DNA of 64,000 nt from Pelecanus crispus (lineage: Eukaryota; Chordata; Aves; Pelecaniformes; Pelecanidae). A model generated the notes under the pieces. It worked only from the letters and a program-made list of their open reading frames with translations, ran no database searches and had not been told where the DNA came from. Location of the stretch: NCBI RefSeq assembly GCF_030463565.1, contig NC_134643.1, positions 126,896,309-126,960,308 on the forward strand, written 5' to 3'. A program made the translations under genes and the position numbers. Positions 34,799-46,700 of the stretch are shown here, one piece after another. Numbering within the stretch: position 1 is the stretch's first letter; every line of letters begins with the position of its first letter.

Positions 34799-37125
34799 GT
34801 GAGTCCCTGGCTGCCGCGGCCGCGGGAGTTGCCCACTGCTTCGCAAGCAGAGGCGATCCCGCGACTGGGAGCCATTTCCAGCACCCCGGGCCCTCGGGGG
34901 GGGGGGGATCCCAGGTGGTCCCCCCGGGGGACACCCTCGCCCGCAGCAGGTGGGCCCCGGAGGAGGCAGGCGTGTGACGGAGGGCTGGCAGGACTCTGTC
35001 ACCGTCTGCTGAGAACAGGCTTTTCAGTCCGCTGGGTGATTGAAATGGTTTGTTTAATGTCCCACGAACAAAAGTCTCTGGCTTCGTACTCCCAGATGAT
35101 TAAGCAGGCAGAGACAAGGACCTTGCCCGAAGGATGTTTCTCTTTTGAGTCGATCTAAACTGGAGAAGCTCTGACTGTCCCCTGAATACTCAAGGTGACC
35201 TGCTCATTGAGTCTTAGTTTTTGGATATTCTCTCTGACGTGTGAAAGTGCTCAGTGGTTCTTCTGAACCAAACAGCTTATGAGTGCCAAAGTAAGCCTTG
35301 AAAACATTCAGGAAAGAATGTTGTTAACTCACCCGCTTTTAGTTTTTGTGGAAGAGGGAGGTTCCCCTACTTTAATTGTTCAGTTCTAAGATGTTTCGCA
35401 TTACTCTCGTTATGTTCAAATTACATGCCATGACAGTCAACTATTTAAAAAATTGGGAGTAAGTGTTACTGGATACCTCTGAGTAAGGTGAGAGCACGAT
35501 TAAAATCGCTTTCTTGAGAAAATGTGGTAAGTGGAGCTGATTTTTACATCTAGAACATGGAGCTTGTGCTTGAAGAACCTGAAGATGCTAGCTATATAGT
35601 AGGACTGTTTTTTTCAAATGTTCTTCATCAGCATTCATGACAAGTGGCTGACCTGAGCAGCACTGCTTTTACAACATAGATGGGAAGACCAATAACCGTG
35701 ATAGGGTGAAAACCGTGCAGTGAAAAGGAGGCAATGTGACTTCTTAGTTGCGTTGGAGGACAAGTAGGGGGGAGACAGTGGCATGACCTACAGCTCTTTG
35801 TTTGGGGGTATTCAATGCTGATGCCTTGAAAAGTAGTGCAGTGTATATGCTTCCCAAGCGATACCTTTGGGGACATGTAGATTGTTGGGCAGATGTGGCA
35901 GTGTGGAAAGCTGACCACATAAGCCAGCTACAGAAGTCTTTTCCAATATAGATCTGCATTAAAAATACTAAATTTTCTAATAGACAACTGTGCAGATGTT
36001 GGGCCCTGCTTATGACGTACTCCAAACGACAGATGACAACGAACGGCCTCTGAACTGTTCAAAATCCTGTTTAGCTGAAGAAAATTCATGAGCGTTTTAC
36101 TTCTGGCTTTATACTCATCCTGTTGATATTGGTGCGAGGTGCCCATGCAGGTAAAAGGAATGTAAAAAGTTCAGATTTTGTGTGCATAATTAAAAAGAAG
36201 AGAAAGGCAGGTGGCAGGCCTTTGTCATCGTCAGGAGAGGAGGGGAAAGAGATTCAGTCCAAAAAATGCCAAGTGGAATTGCACTGAGTGCTATGATGGG
36301 CAAAGCGTAGTAAGAGGTATGGCTGTAAGCGTAAAGCATTGACCTTACAGTGTCAACGGTGCAAGTACTGGAGCAGGGTTTAATGTTTATGTAGCTGATA
36401 AGATTTCCATTAGGGATCACTGTGAAACAAGGAAAGTGTGCAAGGATTTTGGGTGGAAAGCACTGTGCTTTCCTAAGAGACCTCTAGGAAAGAAGTTGTA
36501 CTGTTCCAGGTTGCAAAATGTCCAGAACTATTGAGTGCGGGAGCAAATAAGGCACAAAACAGTACATTTAAAAATTTGCATAAATATAACTTGTTAATTT
36601 CACATTTACAGAAGTATATTCTGATCCAAAGGAATAAGAGCTCTTAGACTTTCTGAGTGGTTGTCGTTTGAAATGCATACACAAATTAACAGTTCAGCTA
36701 GCTCCCTTCCTCCTTCAGCTCTGTTCCAATACCAGCCCTGGAATCAGAGTAACTAGAACCAAATTCTTTGAGTGCATGAGAAACCAAATACAATGGGAAC
36801 TGAACTGATAAATGTTGTATTAATCTGATGCAAGAGCTACTCTGTTCTGAAGATACTAATGTGCTGTGTATATACCCTTTGAGGGGAAACTTGGGCTAAA
36901 GGAACTGCCCTTTGTGTGCTGCAAGTGCAAGAGCTCTTTTACCTCTTCTGTCAAGACACTGGCAGAACAAACAAAAGATTGTTTTATTTTTTTCCCTTTC
37001 ACCGCATTACTGTGCTGGATTCTTGCCTTATTTGAACAATAATTCTTCTAATGCAGAAGGTTTTGAAACGTGTTCCTAAACAGAAGTCTGTGAACTTTGT
37101 CCTTTCTCCCACTTTTTCCCTCTAG

Positions 37126-37369
37126 AACGGCAGCAATACTGCTTGTACCATGGCCGAGCCAAAGTCAGTGTGTGTTTCGGTGGATGAAGTGGTCTCAAAT
37201 GGCACAGATAACCAAGACGTTCGACTGATGAATGGACATTTAAAAAAGGTGGACAATACTCTGACAGAAGCTCATCGTTTCTCCTACCTACCCCGCAGAC
37301 CAGCTGTGAATATTGAGTTTAAAGAACTGTCATACTCTATCCAAGAAGGGCCATGGTGGAGGAAGAAAG
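37126..37369 (+). CDS. ABCG1: ABCG1 coding exon 2
   Basis: This 244 bp exon has acceptor TTCCCTCTAG and donor AAAG|GTGAGG, phase 0 in and phase 1 out. It encodes [20 protein letters not shown], then [20 protein letters not shown], and ends EGPWWRKKG. These blocks match human ABCG1 ([38 protein letters not shown]), with variation limited to the segment around [12 protein letters not shown]. The Met at 37150 corresponds to a methionine that could start a shorter isoform. The Walker A exon that should follow (G-P-S-G-A-G-K-S) is not in the window. Confidence 0.95.
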
Positions 37370-39509
37370 GTGAGGAAAACTTAATGTTTTGGCTAACATA
37401 CAAACATCGTTGCCCATGTGGGTGGTCATGATAGGTGGAATGAGTCTGTTGCGGGTGGCGAAGCAAAGTGAGTGTGTTTTCACAGTTGCTTTTTGCGTGG
37501 CTTCTTGATATACCCACCACCCCGCCACCCCGCAGCCAGCACTGGCGAACTTTCCCAGAGCCTGATGCAGTGGGGTGTACGGCCCCTTGCACTCCAAGAA
37601 ACTGTAGATGCAGTAGTTCATACAACTGCTTATTTTTGCCTCCCAATTCTAAAGTATCTGAAGTAAATATAGTATTGCTGTGCTGCCAAATATCTGTCCT
37701 GTGATCTTGCATGTCTACAATTTATTGTTGAGGGTGGGTAGAGCATGCCGTAGTGTAGAGATGGAGGTGGGGGGAAAGAGGATGCTTTTTTTACTTTTGC
37801 GGTTGGCTGTTTTGTGAAACGCTTATTTTTTCAGTGCTCTTTCAGAACAGCAAGAATCTCAGAATTTCAGAAGGCATTTGAAATCAGGATAAAAATTATT
37901 CTCTTAAAACACTCTCTTTGGAAATAAATGCTGTGAGCTACAGGAATGTCAGCCCATCCATGTCTTTTGGTGTTCTACGATGGGTCTCTCTAAGCTTACC
38001 ATTTCTTTTCACTGATGAAATCACTGGCTATTGCTAGGAGTGAATCCTGAGGTTTAGTCAAGGACCAGGATGCTCTTGCTAGCTACTTTGCTAATAATAC
38101 ACAGCACAGAGTTCACAGCCTACAACACAGGGCACGCCAAAATGATACAGATACTGAATCCATCTCAAGGAAGTGAAGTGTTAGCACTTTCCTCTCACAA
38201 TCCCGTTTCACTTATAGCTCGCTCTGAGACAATTCTGCTGGTGCTGATTTACTGATGGGAGTAAGGAGGGCATATTCAGCTCTCTTCTTCATATGCTCTT
38301 GGTCTATTCCAGTTCTGAAAGGTGGGCGTAAGGTGGCTCTGTCCTTTTTCATCTGCTTGGCATTCGTTCTTTTTATACCTTCATCTGCTTTGTGTAGCCA
38401 TGTGTTTCCTAGAGAGTTTTTGGGTTTTGTCTCTGTGTGTGACTACTTATCTCTGAAAGGAAAAATAGATCATGCAGTAAATTCCTGCTAGTGAAAAGAA
38501 GTAAGCCCAAGAGAAAATACTGAAATCTTCAGGAGAATTTTGTGAACTAAATGACATAATTGCTCTTCCCTGAGGAATTCTCTCTTAGTAACGTAAATTG
38601 GTATGGTTGTGTGCTTTAGTTCTTTTAAGAGATAAGCCCCTGCCAATGAGCTGCTCACCTGAGCCATACTTGATACCTGCACTTGCTCTGAATCTGTAAA
38701 TCCACTGGCTTAAAGGTTCCACTTGAAATTGTTTCACAAAGTACATTGCTGCTGTCTGGAAATTGTGTCATTATCACAACGCCAAGGCTTTTAATAGTCT
38801 AAAAATGTGTGGTATGAAAAAACCCTCAATCTATGGCCATGGAAGTGCTACTGTATGTGGAGAGCCTGTGCATACAGTTATTCATTTGTTGAAGGATGTG
38901 CAAACTTGAGGCTTTAATGGGGTTTTCAACATCAAAGCTGTATGTACACACAACTGCTTTCTTTTAATTATTAAAACTGCATGTAACTATACAGTCCATA
39001 GGAGAACAGCTTGGTTTGGCAGCAACTTTCGTACATTCAAAACTGTGCTTTATCTTATCAGAACAAACTCGAACGTTGAAGTTCTTTTTTCCCCCCAAGA
39101 AATGGAACTGTGCCAAAGTGTCTCATGTAAGATTTAAAAACGTGATGCTTTTAACTGGCTCTCTTTCTTATTGGCCAAAAATGATCGAGGGGTTCCAGAC
39201 CAAAAACCTCTGTCCACATTTGCTGGCATGTCTGGGTGACTTGGCTTGAATAAAATGGTGCATCCTGAGAAAATGTCCTGCTGCTGGAAAGGACTGGTTG
39301 TGGTATTTAGCTCTAGGGCATGGCTGGCTATGACTGTGTCATTAAGATTTGAAAGAGGAGGTTAAAGTTTTCTGGCTGTCTGTGAGTAGGAGTTCATATT
39401 CTCCCCTCCTCACCTGGTCTTGCACCGTATGTCTTTCCTCGGACCACTAAGGACAGCCTCTGAGTGGCTGTGAGGCATGCTGTCTGCCAGCAGGTCTTGG
39501 CACTCTTCT

Positions 39510-40195
39510 GCTAGCCAAGGATCTGAAGAAGGCTTGGGGGGTTTACAGTCGATGCCAAGCTGAATGTGAGCCAAAGTGTACTCTCACTGCAAGTAAGGTA
39601 AACCGCGTAATAAGCTACCTTTGGAGGACCTGGCCAGATGGAGGCAAGCTATTATCCTTCTCAACATTGGTGAGAGCACAACTGGAATGCTGTGTCCAGT
39701 TTTGGGCCCTCCAGATCAACAGAGATACTGGGAAGCTGGAAGGGGTCTATCAGAGGGTTAAAAAATTGGTCAGGGGACTTAGGAAGAGAGGCTGAGGAAG
39801 CTGGGCTTGTTCGGTCTAGTGAAGGGGAGGCTGGGAGATGATCTCATTCTGGCGTCCAACTACCTAGAGGGCAGTTACAAAGACAGCAGAACCAAACTCC
39901 TGTCAGTAGTGCCAGCTGATATACAAGAGCCAATGGCCTTATGTTGCAGTTTGGGTGGCTTACGGCGGACGTTAGGAAATATCAGTTCACCAGCAGGTTG
40001 GTGCAGCACTGGGACAGGTCACCCAGCGACGGTCTGCTTTCTCCATGCCAGGGGGTGTAGAAAACGTGGCTGGGCAGAGCCACAGCTGACCTGATCTTGT
40101 GTTGGTGGTTGTCTTGCTTTGAGCAGAACGCTGGACTTAGGCGACCTCCAAAGGTCCCTTCCAAGCAACGCTTCCATGATTCCGTGAACTGCTAG
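39510..40195 (+). mobile_element. CR1 LINE fragment with 3' end, plus strand
   Basis: In order: GATGCCAAGCTGAATGTGAG, CTCTCACTGCAAGTAAGG, GAATGCTGTGTCCAGTTTTG, AGAGGCTGAGGAAGCTGGG, CAACTACCTAGAGGGCAG and a tail CCTCCAAAGGTCCCTTCCAA. These are the last part of CR1 ORF2 plus the 3' end. The frame is broken, so the copy is dead. Confidence 0.85.
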
Positions 40196-43100
40196 CCAGA
40201 TTATAGAAACCTTCTATAAGAAACTTTCCTCCCAGCCATGTTCCCTATGCCAGGGATGACCCAGTGTATTGGTTTTAATAGAAAAGGTTTTCCATTAGAG
40301 AAATAGAAAACTGAATTGTCTGAGTTGTCTCGAACGTAAGGACCACACGTAAAACTATTCTGAATGCCTTTTGCTGGTTTCTCCTCCAGTGGGAAACTGG
40401 GACTTTGCAATGGGTTTTAATCTGTCTCTGCTCAACGAAAGGGCAATATTGTGCCTTGAAACACTGGTGGATGTTTTAGCTCTACACTCCTTGTGGGTTC
40501 CCTGTGCTAAAAGGATCTGTCATTGCCATGATGTGCAATTTTTAAATTTACTTTTTTGTGAGGAGAGTAGCAGAAAACACATTCCTGAAGGGACAAAGTC
40601 CAGTGTAGGAAATGCAACTGATTATTAAAAAACAGTACACTTGTATGCACAAGCTGAAAAAAAAATATAAAATGGGAGATGTCTGTCAGTTCACACTGTT
40701 CTTGGATGCTGGTCGTGGCAATAAGCGATAAGGGATGCTGTTATGAAAATGTGCCTTTTAAATTAATGGTGTTTCTATTCTGAAACAGAGCTTGGAAAGA
40801 AATTCTGCTATTTCTACATCTTTCTCCATGACTGTAATGAATTAGTTAAAACCTTTCATGAGTGTTGGATCACAAAGGGAGAAGTATAGTTTCCTTGCAA
40901 AGACAATTTGTGCCAGCATGTTGGAGAGGAATTCAACTAAAAGGCAACAACAAAAAAATGTACTTGCTTCAGTAAAAATGGTTTTGTAAAGTAATGTTAA
41001 GGTTAGGCTCTAAATTAACAAAAGGAGGAATAATTAGTAATGCTGCCATTGTGTTCTGTACTTAGCTGTATTGTTCAGACCATGAAACTCATGGTATGTA
41101 ACATCATTTACTTTTTATTAAAAGCACAAAGAAACGTGAATTTGCATTGCTTGTCAACAACAAAGAAGCTAAATAAGCCATCGTAGACTTCAAATTAGAA
41201 TTTTTCACTGATTTGTGTCTCAGCCTTAAAATGCCTAATTTATCTATTAAATCTCATTTTCTCTTTAAAAATAAAGAAGGGCATTTTCATTCTCAGATTT
41301 GTGTGATAAATGCTGTTCTACTCATTTTAATGAGGTTTTATCAAATTCATTGCAAAGACTGGTATGACTCTGGACCTGATTCATTCATGGTGTACTTTCT
41401 CTTGAAGTCAGTGGTATTAACAGGGAAGGAATCTGGTAGGTGAGTCCTTGAAGAAAGAAGCTGTATCTGACCCATTCCATTCAGTAGGAGTGCTTACCAA
41501 TATGGGAATTTGGAAAAGGTTACAGAGGTAAAAGTTTCAGAATGTGTCAGATGACTTTGGCATTTTCCCCATAAAGCTTTAGGGAATTAGTCAACTGGTA
41601 GAATCAACTATTTCTTCAGTTTTGAAGGAAGGAGATTGGTAAGTGACTAAATCCAGATCTTGGGAGGGTAAGGGTCTTCCAGAACCAAAAATGTGTCTGG
41701 ATCTTTGAATCCTGCATTTGTTCAAGCATGTGCCAGGGGTCTCCTGTGGTCAGCAAGTCATGTAAGAGAGCTGCAGGACTGCTGGAGCAGAGGCAGTGTG
41801 TTGTAAGATTAAGATGAACTGGCAAAGCCAGAAAAAGGAAACTTCAGCACACAAAGAAGTAATAGGGCTGTTTAGTCCAAGAATGTCTTCTCCTTTCTTT
41901 TAGGAAGAGGGAGCCCGCTGGCTTGGGAGAAAGAGAGGAGAGTCCTCCATTAGATCCAGTATGGGCTTAAATGAAGACGAGCAAGATCCACAGAGCTTCA
42001 GAACGAACTGTGTCCAATATTTCAGTGCCTTGTCACAAAGCCATTTATCTAAAGGATGAGAAAGAGATCTGAAAGTAGATCTTATCTTGGCTTCTCAACT
42101 GTCTGTTTAAACTGCAGTTTGAAATGCAAACCACAGAAACATATATTGGTTTTACCAGTTTATGGAAAAATTATAGACGCACAGGTTTTAATTCTAGGAC
42201 TGCCTGAAAACTGTTTGCAAGAGGATTTCAGAGAAAAGTCCATGCCTTAGCTTTCTGCCATTTTTTTAAAAAATGCCATAAAGTAATCTGAACAGAATGA
42301 GTGGTTTGGGGATGAAATTGCGGATAGTCCCAAATGCCCAATGAGGGCATGAAAAGTACTTTGGAGCCTTCTGTCTTGGTCAAATTAATTCAGCTTTACT
42401 TTGAAAAGATACATACATTCTGGCAGAGGACTTTTGTCCTGTTGTTTCTAGGTGTTTCTGTTATAATGTGGGATGGAAATGGAAATATTGTTCCTACATA
42501 ACTTCAGGGCATCCAGGAAGAAAGTAGTAATAAATTGACTTTCAGAACTCCACAACAGCTCAGGGATTACTTTTTTTTTTCGCATACTTGTCAGTATCAT
42601 GGTTAATTAGGCAACATTTTCATTGGAAATTTCTCTGTTGTTATTTTTAGGACTGTAATGACTCATTTGTGCTGCGTTCGAGTGTAAGTTCTGGTAGGAT
42701 TTGGTCTTTAGTAACCTCTGAGGGAATGGGCTCCAGCCAGTCAAGATGTGGCCGGGTATTTTTATGGGGTGGTTTAGTAGCAATACAGAAATTTGTGCTC
42801 AGCAGAAAATGTGGTATTTCTGTTATTTTGGGTTTGTTCTAATGGCTCAGACCCTGTCGAAACAGTCGGCCAGAGAGGTGCTGTCTTTTCTCACAAGGTT
42901 GTTGCTTTGTAGCTTTGAGATTCAGCACATTAAACGGCAGGAGTGGAAGGAGGGGAATGAAGGACTGTACTTACTCTGGATGGCTCTGTCGTGTCGGATG
43001 GGGAAACACGGAGTCTTTGGCAGGTTGCTTGATATTCGTGAAACGCGAAGAGTGGCCGTGACAATCCGAGATAGTGTCATCAGAACAGCTAGATACCTAC

Positions 43101-43429
43101 ATTTCAGTGACGAGGTCTGTAGATTATGTTAATACTGATCTCCGCGTAAGATGGAAACTTAACCCACCGTCAAATCATCAGCAGAGATTTAAACAGGCTG
43201 GGTTTCACTGATTTGCTTTGGTGCTCTGTTAGGAATTAGTTCTGGTACGTGCACTTGGAAAGACCTGTTTTGTTTTATTTAGTTAGGCTTTTTTTGCTGC
43301 ATCCTTTCTGTGACTTCGTTTAAAAGATTTCACCCCCCCACCCCCCCGGGAGATATCTGAAGACCCAAATGAAAAAGGGGAAGGGGGGGCGAGGAGGGGA
43401 GGATTTGCCCTAAATTATTTGCTAATCCT

Positions 43430-43625
43430 TGCTGGAGGAGTCGGAAAAAGCCTGTCCTCATCGCCGGCAGGTGCACTGCGGTAGAGGTGCCGCATGCACG
43501 GGCTGGGTCTCGCCCGGCGCGGTTACTGGCGGGCGATGCACGGCAGTAACCCGGCCGCGATGCTCTCGCCCCGCCGCCCGGGCCCTGGTTGGCTGCTCCG
43601 GGCGCTGTTGCTAAGATGGGAGGAA
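43430..43625 (+). promoter_or_regulatory. Small CpG island inside ABCG1 intron 2
   Basis: About 22 CpG dinucleotides in under 200 bp, in otherwise CpG-poor intron, with CGCCCGGCGCGG- and GGCCGCGATG-type sequence. GTTGCTAAGATGGG follows at its downstream edge. Density like this usually marks an unmethylated start site or enhancer, so an internal ABCG1 promoter is possible. No exon or start codon could be confirmed. Confidence 0.45.
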
Positions 43626-43697
43626 AAGATGCAGAACAGTAAAGAGCAAAACCCACTTTCTGAGAGAGGGTTTGGTTTTTCGGAGGGGTGGTTCCCG

Positions 43698-43722
43698 CCC
43701 CCCCCCCCCCCCCCCCCCCCCC
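43698..43722 (+). repeat. Poly-C run (25 C)
   Basis: An uninterrupted run (G-rich on the minus strand), about 75 bp downstream of the small CpG island. A second C-rich stretch lies at 43332-43348. Confidence 0.9.
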
Positions 43723-46700
43723 AGCCTTTATCTGACAGATGGGTTGTATTGTTTTCATCCATTTTTGCCTGCTTTGTCTGAGAGCGTGTTTTCATCTCAG
43801 AGAGCAGGATGTATGCAAATTAAGATCCATATGTTAGAAAGAATAAACAAGTTAAGCTGGTTGAAATGAGCTGTGATACTAGTAAAAAGCTCTTCTGGCA
43901 AATATTTAGTGGATTCTTTTTCAGTGGCTTAAAATGTTAGTGAAAATAATGAAAATGAAACATGGTTTTTAGCAGATGATTTCTAAATGCATGTTTCAAC
44001 CTTGATAAAATCCATGCAGTTTTTCTTTTAACACTTAAGCTGTCTCAAGATGGTAAAAATATACTGAGTAGTCACTGTTACTGGGATAGTTCACAGCATT
44101 ATTATTAAGTGATATATAACTTTTCCTAGCATCCTCTTGCATGGGTTGTATAAAATAGAGGTTACTAGGGACAAGTCTTGGTCAGCCCCTTTGTCTGATC
44201 CTTCTACTGTTTCCCAGCTGCATATGACCTTACTGTAGCATTCCTTATTTTCCTCCATGCGGAACCAATTGTTGTTGCTGTGGGTTTGGTTTGGGGTTTT
44301 TTTTGTACCTGGAGCTTTTTTTTGGAAATGTGTCTGAGTTTGACTCAGTGAGTTTTGGTCACTGAGTCTTTGTGTGAGTAGAACGTATTTTTCTTCTTTC
44401 TCTTTGCTGTATTGTTCATTAAAACTAAACACTAAAATGACCTTTTTCATTCTAGCTAATGTTTTAATACAATAAATTTTATTGGTTGCTGTTGTGAAAA
44501 CCTGTGGCCGAGGAAGGAAGTTTTAGAGAGATACCAATTAAAACATTTCAGAATTTATATGCCAGGGAAGTGGTGATGGCAATGGTGACGATGAGTTGTT
44601 GGGAGTTTGAGCTATGGTCTCCGCTGTTTCCATCTCACAGTAAGCATGTGTTGGGGGCTGGCTGTAACTCACCTTGACAGCCCCCCACTACAACTTTCTG
44701 TACACTGAGTGGGATTTGATGAAATGCTTTGCTGTCCTCTGCCCGTACGCAGTCATGTCTTGCTCGAGGTGTTGAGGAGGTAGAGACAGCATGCACCATC
44801 CTATGGGTGTACTTTTTTCACATTTCAAAGTAGAATCCAATCCATAGTCTGAAGATACATCTGAAGTCTGAAGGAAGATGAAGCAAGAGTCATTTTGCAA
44901 TTGAAGGTTTCAGCCATCAGATGGTTGATGAGGGTTCTTCATAGCCTCAGTAAAAGGAAAGAGAAATCACAAAAACAACCAAGAATAGAAGCTAGCTCAA
45001 GAGTAAAAATGCTGTTAAGAGTCCATTTTTACTTGTGTATTTACATGTCATTTTGGAAGGTGCCTTCTGGAAGCCCGTGGGGTCTAAACTTACCTGCTTA
45101 CTGAAGCAGGTCTTTTGTTCTCAGGGGATTTAGTATCTCAGAGTTCAGCTCTGTATTCTTTAAGAAATCAATTGCTTCACACTTCCCTGTAGCATTGTTC
45201 TTGTAGGTAGACTGGCTGGCTTTGGGAAGACAGAGTTCAGGGAATGCGATACTACCCAAAATGTGGCAGACCCTCACAAGGAATACTCAACTGCATTATA
45301 ATTCACAGCTGTCCCGTTAAACTGATGGCTACCTTTTGTCCTCTATTAGAAAACAGTGTTTGGTCTTACTATTAAAATTAACATCTCAAGACTTACTCCA
45401 AACAACACGCAAGGAGAATCCCAGCAAAATTTACATGATATTTAAGCACACAGGAATGAACTCATATGGATTTAAAATTGAAGCATTGCAAACTGAAGGG
45501 TGGGTGTTCAGTCTCAAGATGAATGTCCTTGAGGCAAAACCTAAATGCATTAGCCAAAAAGGCCATACCTTATCCCCAGAACCTCTGCCACTTGCACTCT
45601 TGAGGTGCGTAAGGATATATGTTTAACATAAGACTGAGTTTTTTGGCAAAAGTAAGCTGGGATTGTAGGTCACCTTGCCATTACACGAAGTTGGAGAAGG
45701 TCCACCTGGCCTGGTGTCCCTTCTCTGACAGCAGGTAGAGCTCAATGTTTGGGGAAGAGTTCAAGTGCAGGCAAGCATGTCGTAGTGTTTCCCTGGGTTC
45801 TTGCAGCTTGCAGGTCAGAGGTTTCCTGAACTAGGTGTAGTATCTTTGTGTTTACTAGCTCTCAATGGATTGTTCTTTTGTAAATCATTCACTTGCTCTC
45901 TGAAGCTAAGGAGGCTTTTGGTGTTCATACTGTCACCTTGCTCTTTGCCTTCTTTTTCAAACCATTCAGGAGTAAGGTGAACAGCACATAGTCCAATAAA
46001 GATTCCCTGAGACTCAGGGGTAAGCTTTCTTCATTGATTGACCACTGACACCTACTCTTTTCTTCCCTGTTGCTTTATCTGCTTTCATATTTATTGAGAA
46101 CTGGCCATCTACCTTCTTGTCAGATCCATTTATTTAAGACCTTTAATAAAAGACCTTGTTGAAACATGACATCCGTGTAAGATGACAAAATGGCCCTCTT
46201 TTTTTAGGTATTACTTCCAAAAGACATCACATGCAATTTATATTACCAAATTTTGTATCGGAGACTTCTGCACAAGATCTGTCTTTTTTCTTTATCAAAA
46301 CCATTGGGACAGTAACAAGCTGAGATGTTAGTGGTTCAAAGCTGTGCTGGCTTTGAACCTAGAAGCTAGCAATTTTTAACACCATTGGTATAGAGGACGG
46401 CAAAACCACCAGCCCTTACTTAGACTGTACCATGTGGAAAATGTAGTTCTCTAGTATGAAGGTAATTTGCAAGCACAGCTTTAGTGCCTAGGACTGGCAG
46501 AGTCCTCCTCATCAAGCCCATGACCAAGCTGTAGCAGGCATCTTCTTGATATCAAAGCCTATGTTAATTAGGGAATGGAAAGACTGAGGGTCCTCAAATC
46601 CATCCACATATAGTCACTTTTTCACCGACTTACAAATACATGAAGAGAATTTATGGTATAATAAAATATGTGTGGAAGAATTACTGCCCCTTTCAACCAA

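Larger units (their letters stand above)
33480..34990 (+). promoter_or_regulatory. ABCG1: CpG island with ABCG1 promoter and first exon
   Basis: The stretch is very GC-rich with dense CpG, in sharp contrast to the AT-rich DNA on both sides. GC-box cores (GGGGCGGG) occur near 34151 and 34462. No TATA box is evident, as is usual for CpG-island promoters. The transcription start cannot be fixed by eye; it should lie upstream of the start codon at 34071. A second good donor at 34799 inside the island may mark another first exon. Confidence 0.8.
34113..37125 (+). other. ABCG1: ABCG1 intron 1
   Basis: A GT-AG interval of 3013 bp. Its first part is the rest of the CpG island with G runs (24 G at 34539-34562, 12 G at 34896-34907); the remainder is ordinary AT-rich intron without recognised genes or repeats. 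Human ABCG1 carries sterol (LXR) response elements in its first introns; I found no convincing pair of AGGTCA half-sites with a 4 bp gap by eye. Confidence 0.8.

Noticed and set aside
39807-40094. 95-codon plus-strand frame
   Set aside because: It lies wholly within a CR1 fragment and is not its native reading frame over any length.
42746-43132. 128-codon plus-strand frame in ABCG1 intron 2
   Set aside because: No domain, no clear splice or promoter context, and the composition is that of surrounding intron.
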